From: Streptomyces sp. NBC_00102
GTDB taxonomy: Bacteria > Actinomycetota > Actinomycetes > Streptomycetales > Streptomycetaceae
DNA: 64,000 bases
NCBI RefSeq assembly: GCF_026343115.1
Contig: NZ_JAPEMC010000003.1
Coordinates: forward strand, 372,001-436,000
Reading direction: 5' to 3'
Shown here one piece after another: positions 18,565-26,819 of the stretch. Under the pieces are notes generated by a model. It did not search any database, was not told the origin of the DNA, and saw nothing but the letters and a program-made list of their open reading frames with translations. Numbering within the stretch: the first letter of the stretch is position 1; every line of letters starts with the position of its first letter. Both the position numbers and the translations under genes were made by a program.

Positions 18565-19557
18565 CTACCAGCGGTCGTGCACGCCCGCGCGGATGCGGCG
18601 GTCGTAGAGGTCGCTCACCGCGTCCAGGGTGGCCTGCGGGAGCGGGGCGAGCTCTGCCGCGGCGGCGTTGGAGCGGGCCTGGTCCACGGACCGCGCTCCG
18701 GGGATGACGCTGGTGACGCCGGGCTGCTGAATGATCCAGCGCAGCGCGGTCTGGGCGGGAGTGGCTCCCTCGGGGGTGAATCCGGAGAACTCGGCGGCGG
18801 CCTCGATGCCGGTCGCGTAGTCGATGCCCGAGAAGGTCTCGCCCTGGTCGAACGCCTCGCCGTGGCGGTTGAAGGTCCGGTGGTCCTCCGGGGCGAAGAC
18901 GGTCTCGGCGGTGTAGCGGCCGGAGAGCAGGCCGGAGGCGAGCGGTACCCGGGCGATGATGCCCACGCCGGCGGCGAGGGCGGCCGGGAGGACCTTCTCC
19001 AGCGGCTTGAGGCGGAACGGGTTGAGGATGATCTGCACGCTCGCCACGCCCGGGCGGGCGATCGCGGTGAGCGCCTCCTCACAGGTCTCGACACTGACCC
19101 CGTAGGCGGCGATGCGCTGCTCGGAGACGAGGGTGTCGAGTGCGTCGAAGACGGCGTCGGTCGAGTAGACGCTGGTGGGCGGGCAGTGGAGCTGGACCAG
19201 GTCCAGGGTGTCGACACCCAGGTTGGCGCGCGAACGGTCGTTCCACGCGCGGAAGTTGTCCAGGACGTAGTTCTCCGGGACCTGGGCCTCGCGGCGGCCC
19301 ATCTTGGTGGCGACGAAGACGCCGGCGTCCGGCCGGTCCTTGAGGTAGCGGCCGATGAGCTGTTCGCTGCGGCCGTCGCCGTAGACGTCGGCGGTGTCGA
19401 AGAAGGTGACCCCCGATCCGACGGCCGCGTCGAGTACCTCGTACGCGTCCTGCTCGCGTACCTCGCCCCAGTCCCCTCCGAGCTGCCATGTTCCTTGTCC
19501 GACGACCGATACGTCACGGCCGGTCCTGCCGAGAGTGCGCTGTTCCATGGAGATCAT
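18565..19557 (-). CDS. Aldo/keto reductase
   Basis: A 330-residue (beta/alpha)8 NADPH-dependent reductase. The catalytic tetrad is visible: Asp and Tyr in FDTADVYGDG, Lys in ATKMGRRE, and His in LVQLHCPP. Family relatives usually begin MEQRTLGRTGRDVSVVG, so the true start may be the second ATG at 19548. The enzyme reduces aldehydes or ketones; the substrate is not predictable. It is convergent with the kinase gene. Confidence 0.94.
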   Translation of the reverse strand: MISMEQRTLGRTGRDVSVVGQGTWQLGGDWGEVREQDAYEVLDAAVGSGVTFFDTADVYGDGRSEQLIGRYLKDRPDAGVFVATKMGRREAQVPENYVLDNFRAWNDRSRANLGVDTLDLVQLHCPPTSVYSTDAVFDALDTLVSEQRIAAYGVSVETCEEALTAIARPGVASVQIILNPFRLKPLEKVLPAALAAGVGIIARVPLASGLLSGRYTAETVFAPEDHRTFNRHGEAFDQGETFSGIDYATGIEAAAEFSGFTPEGATPAQTALRWIIQQPGVTSVIPGARSVDQARSNAAAAELAPLPQATLDAVSDLYDRRIRAGVHDRW

Positions 19558-19689
19558 GTTATTGCGCCACCCGGGAGGCCCGGTCCGGCGCGGGGGGGGG
19601 CCTGCCCGCCATGCGGCCGTCCGGGCGGGGCCGCACAGTGGAGGAAGGAGCGGAACGGCCCGCCCCGGGGACGACGGAGGGAGCCCGGC

Positions 19690-20262
19690 ATGCAGGACGA
19701 ATCCGTACCGTCACTGCCGCGCTTCGTCGTGCAGATACACGCGGCACGGCGCATGCACTTCGACTTCCGGCTGGAGGTCGACGGCGTACTGCGGTCCTGG
19801 GCGGTGCCGCAGGGCCCCTCGGACAATCCCAGCGACCGGCGCCTCGCGGTCCCCACGGAGGACCACGCACTGGAGTACCGCGAGTTCGAAGGGGTGATCC
19901 CGCCGGGCGAGTACGGCAGCGGCACCGTCATCGTCTGGGACCAGGGCACCTATGTGCCGCTCGGCCACGACGAGCACGGGGTACGGGTGCCGTTCGCGGA
20001 GTCCCTGGAGCGCGGCCACGCCACCTTCCGGCTCGTCGGCGAGAAGCTGCGGGGCGAGTTCGCGCTGATCAGGTTCCGGACGGGCCAGGAGGAGGACGCT
20101 CGCGGTCAGGAGGCGTGGCTGCTGATCAAGGCGAAGGACGAGCAGGCGGTACGGGACCGGCCCGGCACCCCCGACCCGTACCACGCGCGCTCGGCCCGGA
20201 CCGGGCGCACCCTGCACCAGGTGTCGGCCGCCGAGGCCGGGCGGGACACCGGCCCGGGGTGA
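19690..20262 (+). CDS. Stand-alone LigD-type 3'-phosphoesterase domain protein
   Basis: A 190-residue protein consisting only of the LigD phosphoesterase (PE) domain. FVVQIHAARRMHFDFRLEVD holds the conserved His/His/Asp metal-binding residues, followed by PSDNPSDRRLAV, EDHALEY and GVIPPGEYGSGTVIVWD, all typical. In bacterial non-homologous end joining this domain trims 3' ends for ligation. Here no ligase, polymerase or Ku is attached or adjacent. A GGAGGGA site precedes the ATG. It is likely a DNA end-cleaning enzyme working in trans. Confidence 0.92.
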   Translation: MQDESVPSLPRFVVQIHAARRMHFDFRLEVDGVLRSWAVPQGPSDNPSDRRLAVPTEDHALEYREFEGVIPPGEYGSGTVIVWDQGTYVPLGHDEHGVRVPFAESLERGHATFRLVGEKLRGEFALIRFRTGQEEDARGQEAWLLIKAKDEQAVRDRPGTPDPYHARSARTGRTLHQVSAAEAGRDTGPG

Positions 20263-20322
20263 CAGGACCTGGCCGGCGTCCGCTCCTCCTCGCCGTACGG
20301 CCGCCGGGGCACCGGGCCCGTC

Positions 20323-22140
20323 TCACAGCGGCCACACCCGGGGCACCACCGTCAGCGCCACCACCAGGAACCACAGGACGACCGGCAGGCCGAAGCGCCA
20401 GTAGTCGCCGAACCGGTATCCCCCGGGTTCGTACACCATGAGGTTGGCCGCCGTGGCCACGGGAGTGAGCATCGCGGCGGCGGCGGCCACCGCGACCACC
20501 ATGAGGACCGGGAGCACGGAGACCCCGACCTCCTGGGCGGCGACGATCGCGATGGGGATGACGATCAGCGCGGTGGCGGTGTTGCTGACGAACTGGCCGA
20601 GCACGACCGTGATGAGGAAGAGACCGGCCAGCAGGGCGTACCTGCTGCTGCCCGCGAAGTCCACGATGAGGCGGGCGACGGAGTCGGCGGCACCCGATTT
20701 CATGATCGCGGTGGAGAGCGGGAACATCGCTCCGACCATCACCACGGTCGGCCAGGACACGCCCGCGTACGCCTCGTGCACCGAGACGATCCTGAAGAGG
20801 ATCATCGCCACGGCCCCCAGCAGGGCGGCGATGGCCGGGGAGACCAGCCCGGAGGCGAGAAGGACCACCATCGCGGCCATGACGGCGAGAGCACGCCGCC
20901 CCGCGGGCCCCACCGGGGTGTTCTGGCGCCGGACCGCGGCAGGAGAGTCGACCAGCAGCAGATCGTCGGAGTAGACCCTCGCGGTGCCGCTGAGCGCGGG
21001 CCAGGATCCGTGCAGCAGAAGGGTGTCGCCGGCCCGCAGCGTGACGTTTCCGGGGTCGGCGTTCTGCCCGTCCCGGTGTACGGCGAGGACCACGATGTCC
21101 TGGGCCTCCGTCAGCAGGCCGGGGAAGACCTGGGCGCCGACCAGCGCCGAGCGCGGCGAGATCAGCACCTCCGCGAGCCCGACCTCCCGGTTGACCAGCG
21201 CACCGGCCCGCTGCTCGCCCAGCCGGGCCCGCTGCGGGATCAGACCGTGGATCTCCGCGAAGGCGTTCAGCTCCTCGGGCGTTCCGCGCACCACGACCTG
21301 GTCCCCGGGGGCGAGGGCATCGGTGCTGCGCAGCTCGTGGTCGTCCGAGTCCGCGCGCAGGGCCCCGAGCACGACGAGTTCACCCTCCCCCGTGTCGAGG
21401 GAGGGAAAGGTCTGCCCGACGCACGACGATCGCGGGGAGACCACCAGTCCGCCGAGGTTGTCGGCGAGTCCGTAGTGGGCGACGAGGGTGAGGGTGTGGT
21501 TGCTCAGGTCCGGCGGGAGGGCCGCGGGACTCCGGGAGGGCAGCAGCCGGTCGCCGAGGAAAATGGCCGCCACGACCGTACCGGCGACCAGCGGGACGCC
21601 CACCCAGAGGAAGGAGAAGAAGCCGAAGCCCCGGCCGGTCACCTCCTTCGCGGCGTCGGAGACCAGCACGTTGATCGGGGTCCCGGTCAGCACCAGCATC
21701 GACCCGGCGTGCGCGGCGAACGCCAGCGGCATCACCAGTTTGGACGGCGGCATGCCGACGCGGACCGCCAGCATCACCACCACCGGGAGCAGCGCGGCGA
21801 CAGCCCCGTTCATGGTGATCAGCGCCGACAGGGCGGCTACGGAGACCAGGGTCAGAGCGACCAGCCGCCACCGGCTCTTCCTGGTGCGGGCCGCGAGCAA
21901 CTGCCCCGCCCTGGCCGTCACCCCGGTCACTTCGAGCCCCGCGCTCACCACGAACAGGGCGGCGACGAAGCCCACCACCGGGTCGCCGAAGCCGCTGAAG
22001 ACCTGGGCGGGTGTCAGCACTCCGATGCCCACGAGGGCCAGCGCCGAACCGAGGGCCACCGCCTCGACGGGCAGCCGGTTCAACGAGAACAGCACGATGA
22101 CGGCTGCCAGCACCAGCAGCACAAGGGAGGAATCGCTCAT
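20323..22140 (-). CDS. SLC13/DASS-type permease with TrkA_C domains
   Basis: A 605-residue membrane protein. Two blocks of hydrophobic helices (about 1-205 and 390-605) flank a soluble region with two TrkA_C/RCK_C-like domains (LVVSPRSSCVGQTFPSLD and VLISPRSALVGAQVFPGL). The membrane halves contain the Na+-symporter-like signatures GTPINVLVSDAA and QFVSNTATALIVIPIA. Relatives transport sulfate, phosphate, di- or tricarboxylates with Na+. The substrate is unknown. Confidence 0.92.
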   Translation of the reverse strand: MSDSSLVLLVLAAVIVLFSLNRLPVEAVALGSALALVGIGVLTPAQVFSGFGDPVVGFVAALFVVSAGLEVTGVTARAGQLLAARTRKSRWRLVALTLVSVAALSALITMNGAVAALLPVVVMLAVRVGMPPSKLVMPLAFAAHAGSMLVLTGTPINVLVSDAAKEVTGRGFGFFSFLWVGVPLVAGTVVAAIFLGDRLLPSRSPAALPPDLSNHTLTLVAHYGLADNLGGLVVSPRSSCVGQTFPSLDTGEGELVVLGALRADSDDHELRSTDALAPGDQVVVRGTPEELNAFAEIHGLIPQRARLGEQRAGALVNREVGLAEVLISPRSALVGAQVFPGLLTEAQDIVVLAVHRDGQNADPGNVTLRAGDTLLLHGSWPALSGTARVYSDDLLLVDSPAAVRRQNTPVGPAGRRALAVMAAMVVLLASGLVSPAIAALLGAVAMILFRIVSVHEAYAGVSWPTVVMVGAMFPLSTAIMKSGAADSVARLIVDFAGSSRYALLAGLFLITVVLGQFVSNTATALIVIPIAIVAAQEVGVSVLPVLMVVAVAAAAAMLTPVATAANLMVYEPGGYRFGDYWRFGLPVVLWFLVVALTVVPRVWPL

Positions 22141-22403
22141 TGGGTAGAGAACCAGTAGAAATCGGACACCAGGCGAACGTACTGCACAAGGTTCCCCCCT
22201 CGCACCGACCGGCGGTGCGCGGCCTGCTGCGCGCGGCGCGTGCGGGGCAGCGGCCCCTCGCGGCCCCGTCGCGGAGTGAGGGCAAGTGGCCGGTCTGAGA
22301 ACGGCGTTCGGGGGAACCAGAGGTCGTATCCCACCCGCCGGTGAAACGGCGGGATCCCGCGGGCACGGCCTCAGCCACCGCCCCTTCCGAGAGGAACTCC
22401 TCC

Positions 22404-22574
22404 ATGCTCGCCGTCGTCGCAGCCGTCCTGTTCTTCGTCTCCTTCCTGATCAACGCCGCGGACATCACCACCAACGATGTCTTCTCGTCCGGCAACGTCA
22501 TGCTGCTCGGCCTGACCGCCCTCGCCCTGCATGTGGCCGGCATAGGCACCGGCTGGTCCGCCCGACGCCGCTGA
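22404..22574 (+). CDS. Small two-helix membrane protein
   Basis: A 56-residue protein preceded by GAGAGGAA. It has a hydrophobic helix at about 1-20, a short polar turn (NAADITTNDVFSSGN), a second helix at about 32-50 and a basic end (SARRR). The length, ribosome site and G/C third positions support a real gene. Function unknown. Confidence 0.65.
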   Translation: MLAVVAAVLFFVSFLINAADITTNDVFSSGNVMLLGLTALALHVAGIGTGWSARRR

Positions 22575-22742
22575 AGCGGCTCCCCCTCGCGACCGCGGCA
22601 CCACGGCCACCGTGCCGCTCCAGTGAGCCGACCGGCACTTCTTCGAAATCCGATCCGGTGGTAAGGCACCGTTACGGGAGTGGGGGACGGGAGGACGGGG
22701 GCAGACGTGAGGCCGTAGACCGTCCGACGATCCAGGAGCGAC

Positions 22743-23381
22743 ATGCCCCCCAAGACCCCTTCCCCCCAGTACACCGTCCCGGGCCTCAGCACCCAGGAGG
22801 GCGCCGAGGTGATCGACGCCCTGAAACTGCGGCTGCACGCGCTCAACGACCTGGCCCTCACCCTCAAGCACATCCACTGGAACGTGGTGGGCCCGCACTT
22901 CATCGCGGTCCACGAGATGCTCGACCCGCAGACCGTCGCCGTACGCGAGATGGCCGACTCGGCGGCCGAGCGCATCTCGGCCCTCGGGGGCGAGCCGCAG
23001 GGAACACCGGGCGTGCTCGTGGCCGAGCGCACCTGGGACGACTACAGCATCGGCCGTGCCGACGCGATCGCCCATCTCGGCGCCCTGGACCTCGTCTACA
23101 CCGGCATCATCGAGAGCCACCGGAAGGCGGTGGAGCGGGTGGGCGCCATCGACCCGGTCACCGAGGACCTCCTGATCGAGCACCTGCGCGGGCTGGAGCA
23201 GTTCCAGTGGTTCGTCCGGGCCCACCTCGAGACCAGCTCCGGCACTCTCAGCACCGGCGGCACGACCACCGAGAAGCAGGCCGCCCGCAGCACGGGTGCG
23301 ACGAAGCGGGCCCCGGCGGCGAAGACGGCGAATGCCAAGCGCACCACGAAGAAGGCGACACCGGCCAAGCGCGCTCGCTGA
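22743..23381 (+). CDS. dps: Dps-family ferritin-like protein with basic C-terminal tail
   Basis: A 212-residue DNA-protection protein. The four-helix bundle (about 15-165) has the Dps ferroxidase segment HWNVVGPHFIAVHEMLD. The last about 45 residues are Lys/Ala/Thr-rich (for example KRTTKKATPAKRAR), like the DNA-binding tails of mycobacterial Dps and HupS. Dps shells store iron, consume peroxide and compact DNA in stress. The gene ends in a 20-bp hairpin shared with the convergent neighbour. Confidence 0.94.
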   Translation: MPPKTPSPQYTVPGLSTQEGAEVIDALKLRLHALNDLALTLKHIHWNVVGPHFIAVHEMLDPQTVAVREMADSAAERISALGGEPQGTPGVLVAERTWDDYSIGRADAIAHLGALDLVYTGIIESHRKAVERVGAIDPVTEDLLIEHLRGLEQFQWFVRAHLETSSGTLSTGGTTTEKQAARSTGATKRAPAAKTANAKRTTKKATPAKRAR

Positions 23382-23393
23382 CCGGACGCGAAC

Positions 23394-23438
23394 GCACCGG
23401 GGCCGCCCCGCCGTCAGTCGGCGGGGCGGCCCCGGTGC
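23394..23438. terminator. Bidirectional hairpin terminator
   Basis: A perfect 20-bp stem (GCACCGGGGCCGCCCCGCCG and complement) with loop TCAGT. It closes dps on the plus strand; the loop contains the stop codon of the convergent minus-strand gene, whose last codons form one arm. Confidence 0.85.
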
Positions 23439-24202
23439 TCGCCTCGCAGGACTCTGCCCGACGCCTCGGAGTCGTACGAACCGCAGGCCGTGCCCGCCCA
23501 TATGGACGTCTGGCGGGGCAGCGCGTAGTAGGGAACCAGTACGGTCACCGGCCTGCCGCGCTCGTCGCGGGCGGTCCACAGGGCGGGCAGCACGTCGGGC
23601 GATTCCCCCGCGAGCAGGGCGAGCCGGCAGGGCTCGCAGGCGGGGCGGCGGCTCGCGGCGGCCTCCCGCGCGAGGACCCGTCTCCCCTTGCGGCCCGATC
23701 CGCCCCGGGGCGGGTCGGCGGCCGGCCCGTGCAGCGGGTTGTAGAAGCAGCGCGGCCGTGACGCGCGCGGGCGCTGCCCCAGATGCCGGGCCCGCGCGGC
23801 GGCGAACAACTCGACCGCGCGGTCGGCGAGGACCACCGCGGCGGCGAGGTCCGGCAGGTCCGACGCCTCGTCGAGCAGTTTGCCCGCAGCCTGGTAGGCG
23901 TCGGTGGCCGACAGGTAGTCCCGCCGCGCCCCGGACTCTCCGGTTTCGGGAGTGAACTCCAGGCGCGGGTCCGCGAGCAGCTCCCCCACCCTCGCGACGT
24001 GTTCCGCGGCCAGTGGGGCCAGCCGGGCACGCAGGGCCTCCCACTCCGCTCTGACCAGCCGCTCCCGCTCCCGGGAGCGTGCCCGGCCATGGGCCGCACT
24101 GTCTGCCGGTCCGTCCGCCGACCACCCCCGCAGTCGGGGCAGACCGGGCCAGACGGCCAGGCCGAGACGGCGCAACGGCCTCAGAAAATGGTCCGTCCCC
24201 AC
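23414..24202 (-). CDS. Hypothetical protein, Cys-containing C-terminal segment
   Basis: A 262-residue protein from a GTG start (MGTDHFLRPLRRLG). I recognise no named domain. The N-terminal half is helical and rich in Arg/Glu, including ARSREREREL-like and LAPLAAEHVARVGELL segments. The centre has CFYNPLHGPA and a possible zinc knuckle (CEPCRLALLAGESPDVLPAL); the C-terminal part has VPYYALPRQTSIWAGTACGS. Similar uncharacterised proteins are common in Streptomyces. The stop codon lies in the loop of the shared terminator. Confidence 0.7.
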   Translation of the reverse strand: MGTDHFLRPLRRLGLAVWPGLPRLRGWSADGPADSAAHGRARSRERERLVRAEWEALRARLAPLAAEHVARVGELLADPRLEFTPETGESGARRDYLSATDAYQAAGKLLDEASDLPDLAAAVVLADRAVELFAAARARHLGQRPRASRPRCFYNPLHGPAADPPRGGSGRKGRRVLAREAAASRRPACEPCRLALLAGESPDVLPALWTARDERGRPVTVLVPYYALPRQTSIWAGTACGSYDSEASGRVLRGEHRGRPAD

Positions 24203-24296
24203 GGTTCCCCCCTCCGCCCACCCGGACTTTCGCCGGGCCGCCTCCAGCTTAGGCAGTGCCCGGCCGGTCGCCTCCGTCCACCCCGAGAACGCGGAC

Positions 24297-24327
24297 GGGG
24301 CCCGCTCCCGTCATGGGAGCGGGCCCC
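24297..24327 (-). terminator. Hairpin terminator for the small secreted protein gene
   Basis: A perfect 13-bp stem (GGGGCCCGCTCCC and complement) with loop GTCAT, 18 bases beyond the stop codon of the 87-residue secreted protein on the minus strand. Confidence 0.8.
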
Positions 24328-24344
24328 GCACTGGGCACATCGGG

Positions 24345-24608
24345 TCAGTCGTTGTTCAGGTACTGGGCCCAGAGGAAGCCGGCCTCGACCGCGGCGGACT
24401 CGCGCTCCTCCGAGGCGTAGGTGATTCCGTACGGGCCACCGAGGTTGAGGTACTCGGCGTTCTCACGGGAGGCCTCGGCCTGGAAGTAACCCGCGGCGAC
24501 CTCGACGGACTCGCCGCCCTGGTCGTTGCCGTGGGCGGCGGCAGGACCTGCGGCCATCAGCCCGGCAGCGGCGACGGTGGCCACGGTGATCGCGATACGG
24601 CGAAGCAT
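24345..24608 (-). CDS. Small secreted protein
   Basis: An 87-residue protein with an AGGGAGAA site before the ATG. A Sec signal peptide is clear (MLRRIAITVATVAAAG... cleaved after PAAA near residue 25). The mature part of about 62 residues is acidic and aromatic (GGPYGITYASEERESAAVEA, FLWAQYLNND) without Cys. I do not recognise a family. It is likely an abundant extracellular or wall-associated protein of unknown role. Confidence 0.75.
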   Translation of the reverse strand: MLRRIAITVATVAAAGLMAAGPAAAHGNDQGGESVEVAAGYFQAEASRENAEYLNLGGPYGITYASEERESAAVEAGFLWAQYLNND

Positions 24609-25161
24609 GTGTTCTCCCTTTGTGGGTCGAAACGAGTGGTGCTTTCACCGCATAATCACCCTTTTCGAACACCTCCGAAAGCCGGGCCGAAGGGTATGCA
24701 CCTGAACGGATGGCGGCCTTGATCCACATGCGCGCACGCTGACCCTGATCGGCCCAGCGCACACCGGTTCCCCGTTCCCCGCAGGGAATTTGACAGCTCC
24801 GACTGCATCGAGCACATCGCAGGCATGATGCACGGCAGCCGCCCCCGCAAGGCTCCCGGCGGGAGCCACCACACCCTGCCGTACACCCCGCACCGGGCCC
24901 GCGGAGCACGGAAGAGAGCGTCTACCCCGACCGGCACCACTGCCGTACCGTTCCGCACGCCCGCCGCTCACCGGGCCTGCGGGAACGGCCACTCCGACGG
25001 GTCGCGACACGGACTCCCGGGCGGCCCGCACGGGCCCCGCGCGGGTGGACGGCGCGGGTGGACCGCCATCGATAAGCGCACGCGATCGATCTCGATCAGT
25101 ATTCGGCATTGGACGCAGAGTGCACTGTTCCTGCATGCTCAGTGCCATGTTCAGGCCTGAG
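24609..25161. other. Long intergenic region before the leader peptide
   Basis: About 550 bp with no supported gene. The left end must carry the promoter of the small secreted protein (minus), the right end the promoter of the leader peptide/transporter operon (plus). There is an AT-richer patch around 25065-25140 (for example TCGATCTCGATCAGTATTCG), a plausible promoter zone. No tRNA, repeat array or transposon was seen. Confidence 0.4.
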
Positions 25162-25296
25162 ATGGTGAGGGAGTCCAGCCGGTACCCGGCAGGCACTTCC
25201 ACATGCCACCACGGACTCGGCGAGCACCTGACGTCCCGTCTGACCCAGTGCCGGGTAGTGGACTTCGGGAAGGTCTGGTCGACCAGCTGTCGCTGA
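25162..25296 (+). CDS. Candidate Cys-containing leader peptide (attenuator uORF)
   Basis: A short frame of up to 44 residues ending SRLTQCRVVDFGKVWSTSCR, then stop. The pattern RLTxxxxVDxxxV followed by a terminal Cys is that of the actinobacterial leader peptides found ahead of sulfur-assimilation genes (RLTxRRHVDLxRV...C). It lies 274 bp before the acyl-CoA dehydrogenase gene. The palindrome CTGGTCGACCAG (25275-25286) overlaps its Cys-coding end, and a T-tract (25383-25388) with a small GC hairpin follows. Together these suggest ribosome-mediated control by cysteine supply. The exact start is uncertain (ATG 25162, GTG 25165, or a later codon). Confidence 0.6.
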   Translation: MVRESSRYPAGTSTCHHGLGEHLTSRLTQCRVVDFGKVWSTSCR

Positions 25297-25570
25297 GCCG
25301 ACGCGCGGGTCCTTGACCGGACTCCGGTGAACACCATCCCCTCAGCACGCCCGCGCGCCTTCGCGCACCCTTCCTGATCACCTTTTTTCGGCCCCCCATG
25401 GGCCGCCGCACGCCCGGATCCCTCGCGGCCCGGGCATGGCGCGGCCCGGAGCACCGTCACAGCCTCTTGCCCGCCGCGCCGCCCCACGTGGCCGGACAAC
25501 TGCCCGATCCCACGATCAAGGACACACCCATGGCCTCCGAACTCCCCCTCCCCGTCCCCCTGGAGGGCCG

Positions 25571-26740
25571 ATGAGCTCCGCCACCGAGAGCCGGCCGATA
25601 CCCGCCGACCTCGACCGACTGGACGAGGTGACCGCCTCGCTCGCGGCCACTGCCGCCGAGTACGACCGCACCGGGGCCTTTCCCCACAAGTCGATTCGAC
25701 TCCTGCACGAAGCCGGGCTGTTGACCGCCGGAGTGGACACCCGCTACGGCGGCTCCGGGGCGACCTTCACCGAGGTCGCGAAGATCCTCCAGGCCGCGGG
25801 GCGCGGCGATCCGTCGACGGCGCTCATCGCCGGCATGACCATCGTCCCCCACCTGCTCCAGACGCGGAGTCCCTGGCCCGAGGAGCTCTACGCCCGGGTG
25901 CTGGCGGAGTCCGCCGAGCGTCCGACGCTGATCAACCACGCCCGCGCGGAACCGGACTTGGGATCGTCCACCCACGGTCTGCCGGCGACCGTCGCACGGC
26001 GGACGGCGAACGGCTGGTCGATCAGCGGACGCAAGCGGTTCGTCACCGGCGCGGAGGGACTCAGCTACTTCCTGGTCTGGGCGGTGACCGACGAACCCTC
26101 CCCCCGGGTGGGCAACTTCATCGTCCCCGGTGGTACGCCCGGCATCGACATCGATTCCACCTGGTTCCAGCTGGGGATGCGCGCGACGGGCAGCCACGAG
26201 GTGGAGTTCCGCGACGTCGAGATCCCCGCGGAGTGGGTGCACGAACTCGAGCACCCCGGTACGCCGCCGGCGCCCGGCACCCTGCCGGGAAGCGTCGCGA
26301 TGCTGATCTCGTCGGCCCTCTACCTGGGGGTGGCACGGGCCGCGCAGAGCTTCACGACCACCTGGGGCCACGAACGGGTACCCGCCGCACTCGGCCGCCC
26401 GCTGGCCACGACGGACCGCTTCCGTCACGCCTCCGGCGAGATCGAGACCCTGCTCTCCACCGCAGAACAGCTGATCTTCGCGACGGCGGACCGGGTGGAC
26501 CGGGGCCTGCCGGTGTCGGGCGCCGACGCCCTGGCGTCGAAGGTCCTGGTCGTGCGCCACGTCACCACCGCTGTCCAGACCGCGGTGCGCCTGCTCGGCA
26601 ACCCGGGTCTCGCCCAGGGCAATCCGCTGGAGCGGCACTTCCGCGACATCCAGTCCGTCGGGGTGCACGCGCCCGGCGAGGACGCCTCCCTGCAGATCAT
26701 CGGCGCGTCCGCTCTCGCCGCGGGGGCCTCACGTGACTGA
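25571..26740 (+). CDS. Acyl-CoA dehydrogenase family protein, SfnB/DszC-like
   Basis: A 389-residue flavoprotein with GGAGGG before the ATG. It has the acyl-CoA dehydrogenase fold: N-terminal helices, a beta-domain (SGRKRFVTGAEGLSYFLVWA, FQLGMRATGSHEVEFRDVEI) and a C-terminal helix bundle (LGNPGLAQGNPLERHFRDIQ). The last motif is typical of the DszC/SfnB branch, which are FMNH2-dependent monooxygenases or desulfurisation enzymes rather than beta-oxidation dehydrogenases. It overlaps the region before the binding-protein gene and is probably co-transcribed with the ABC transporter. An alternative is making 2-enoyl-CoA for the polyketide extender, but the subfamily argues against that. Confidence 0.88.
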   Translation: MSSATESRPIPADLDRLDEVTASLAATAAEYDRTGAFPHKSIRLLHEAGLLTAGVDTRYGGSGATFTEVAKILQAAGRGDPSTALIAGMTIVPHLLQTRSPWPEELYARVLAESAERPTLINHARAEPDLGSSTHGLPATVARRTANGWSISGRKRFVTGAEGLSYFLVWAVTDEPSPRVGNFIVPGGTPGIDIDSTWFQLGMRATGSHEVEFRDVEIPAEWVHELEHPGTPPAPGTLPGSVAMLISSALYLGVARAAQSFTTTWGHERVPAALGRPLATTDRFRHASGEIETLLSTAEQLIFATADRVDRGLPVSGADALASKVLVVRHVTTAVQTAVRLLGNPGLAQGNPLERHFRDIQSVGVHAPGEDASLQIIGASALAAGASRD

Positions 26741-26819
26741 GCCGACGCCGCCCCCGCATCCCGCCTCGCCCCTCTCCTCCCGCCGTCCCCGCGGGGGCGT
26801 CCAATCCTGGAGTCCCGCC

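Noticed and set aside
25571..26740. The acyl-CoA dehydrogenase as the source of 2-enoyl-CoA for the extender cassette
   Set aside because: It belongs to the DszC/SfnB-like branch by its C-terminal motif and is co-transcribed with a transporter; kept only as a weak alternative.
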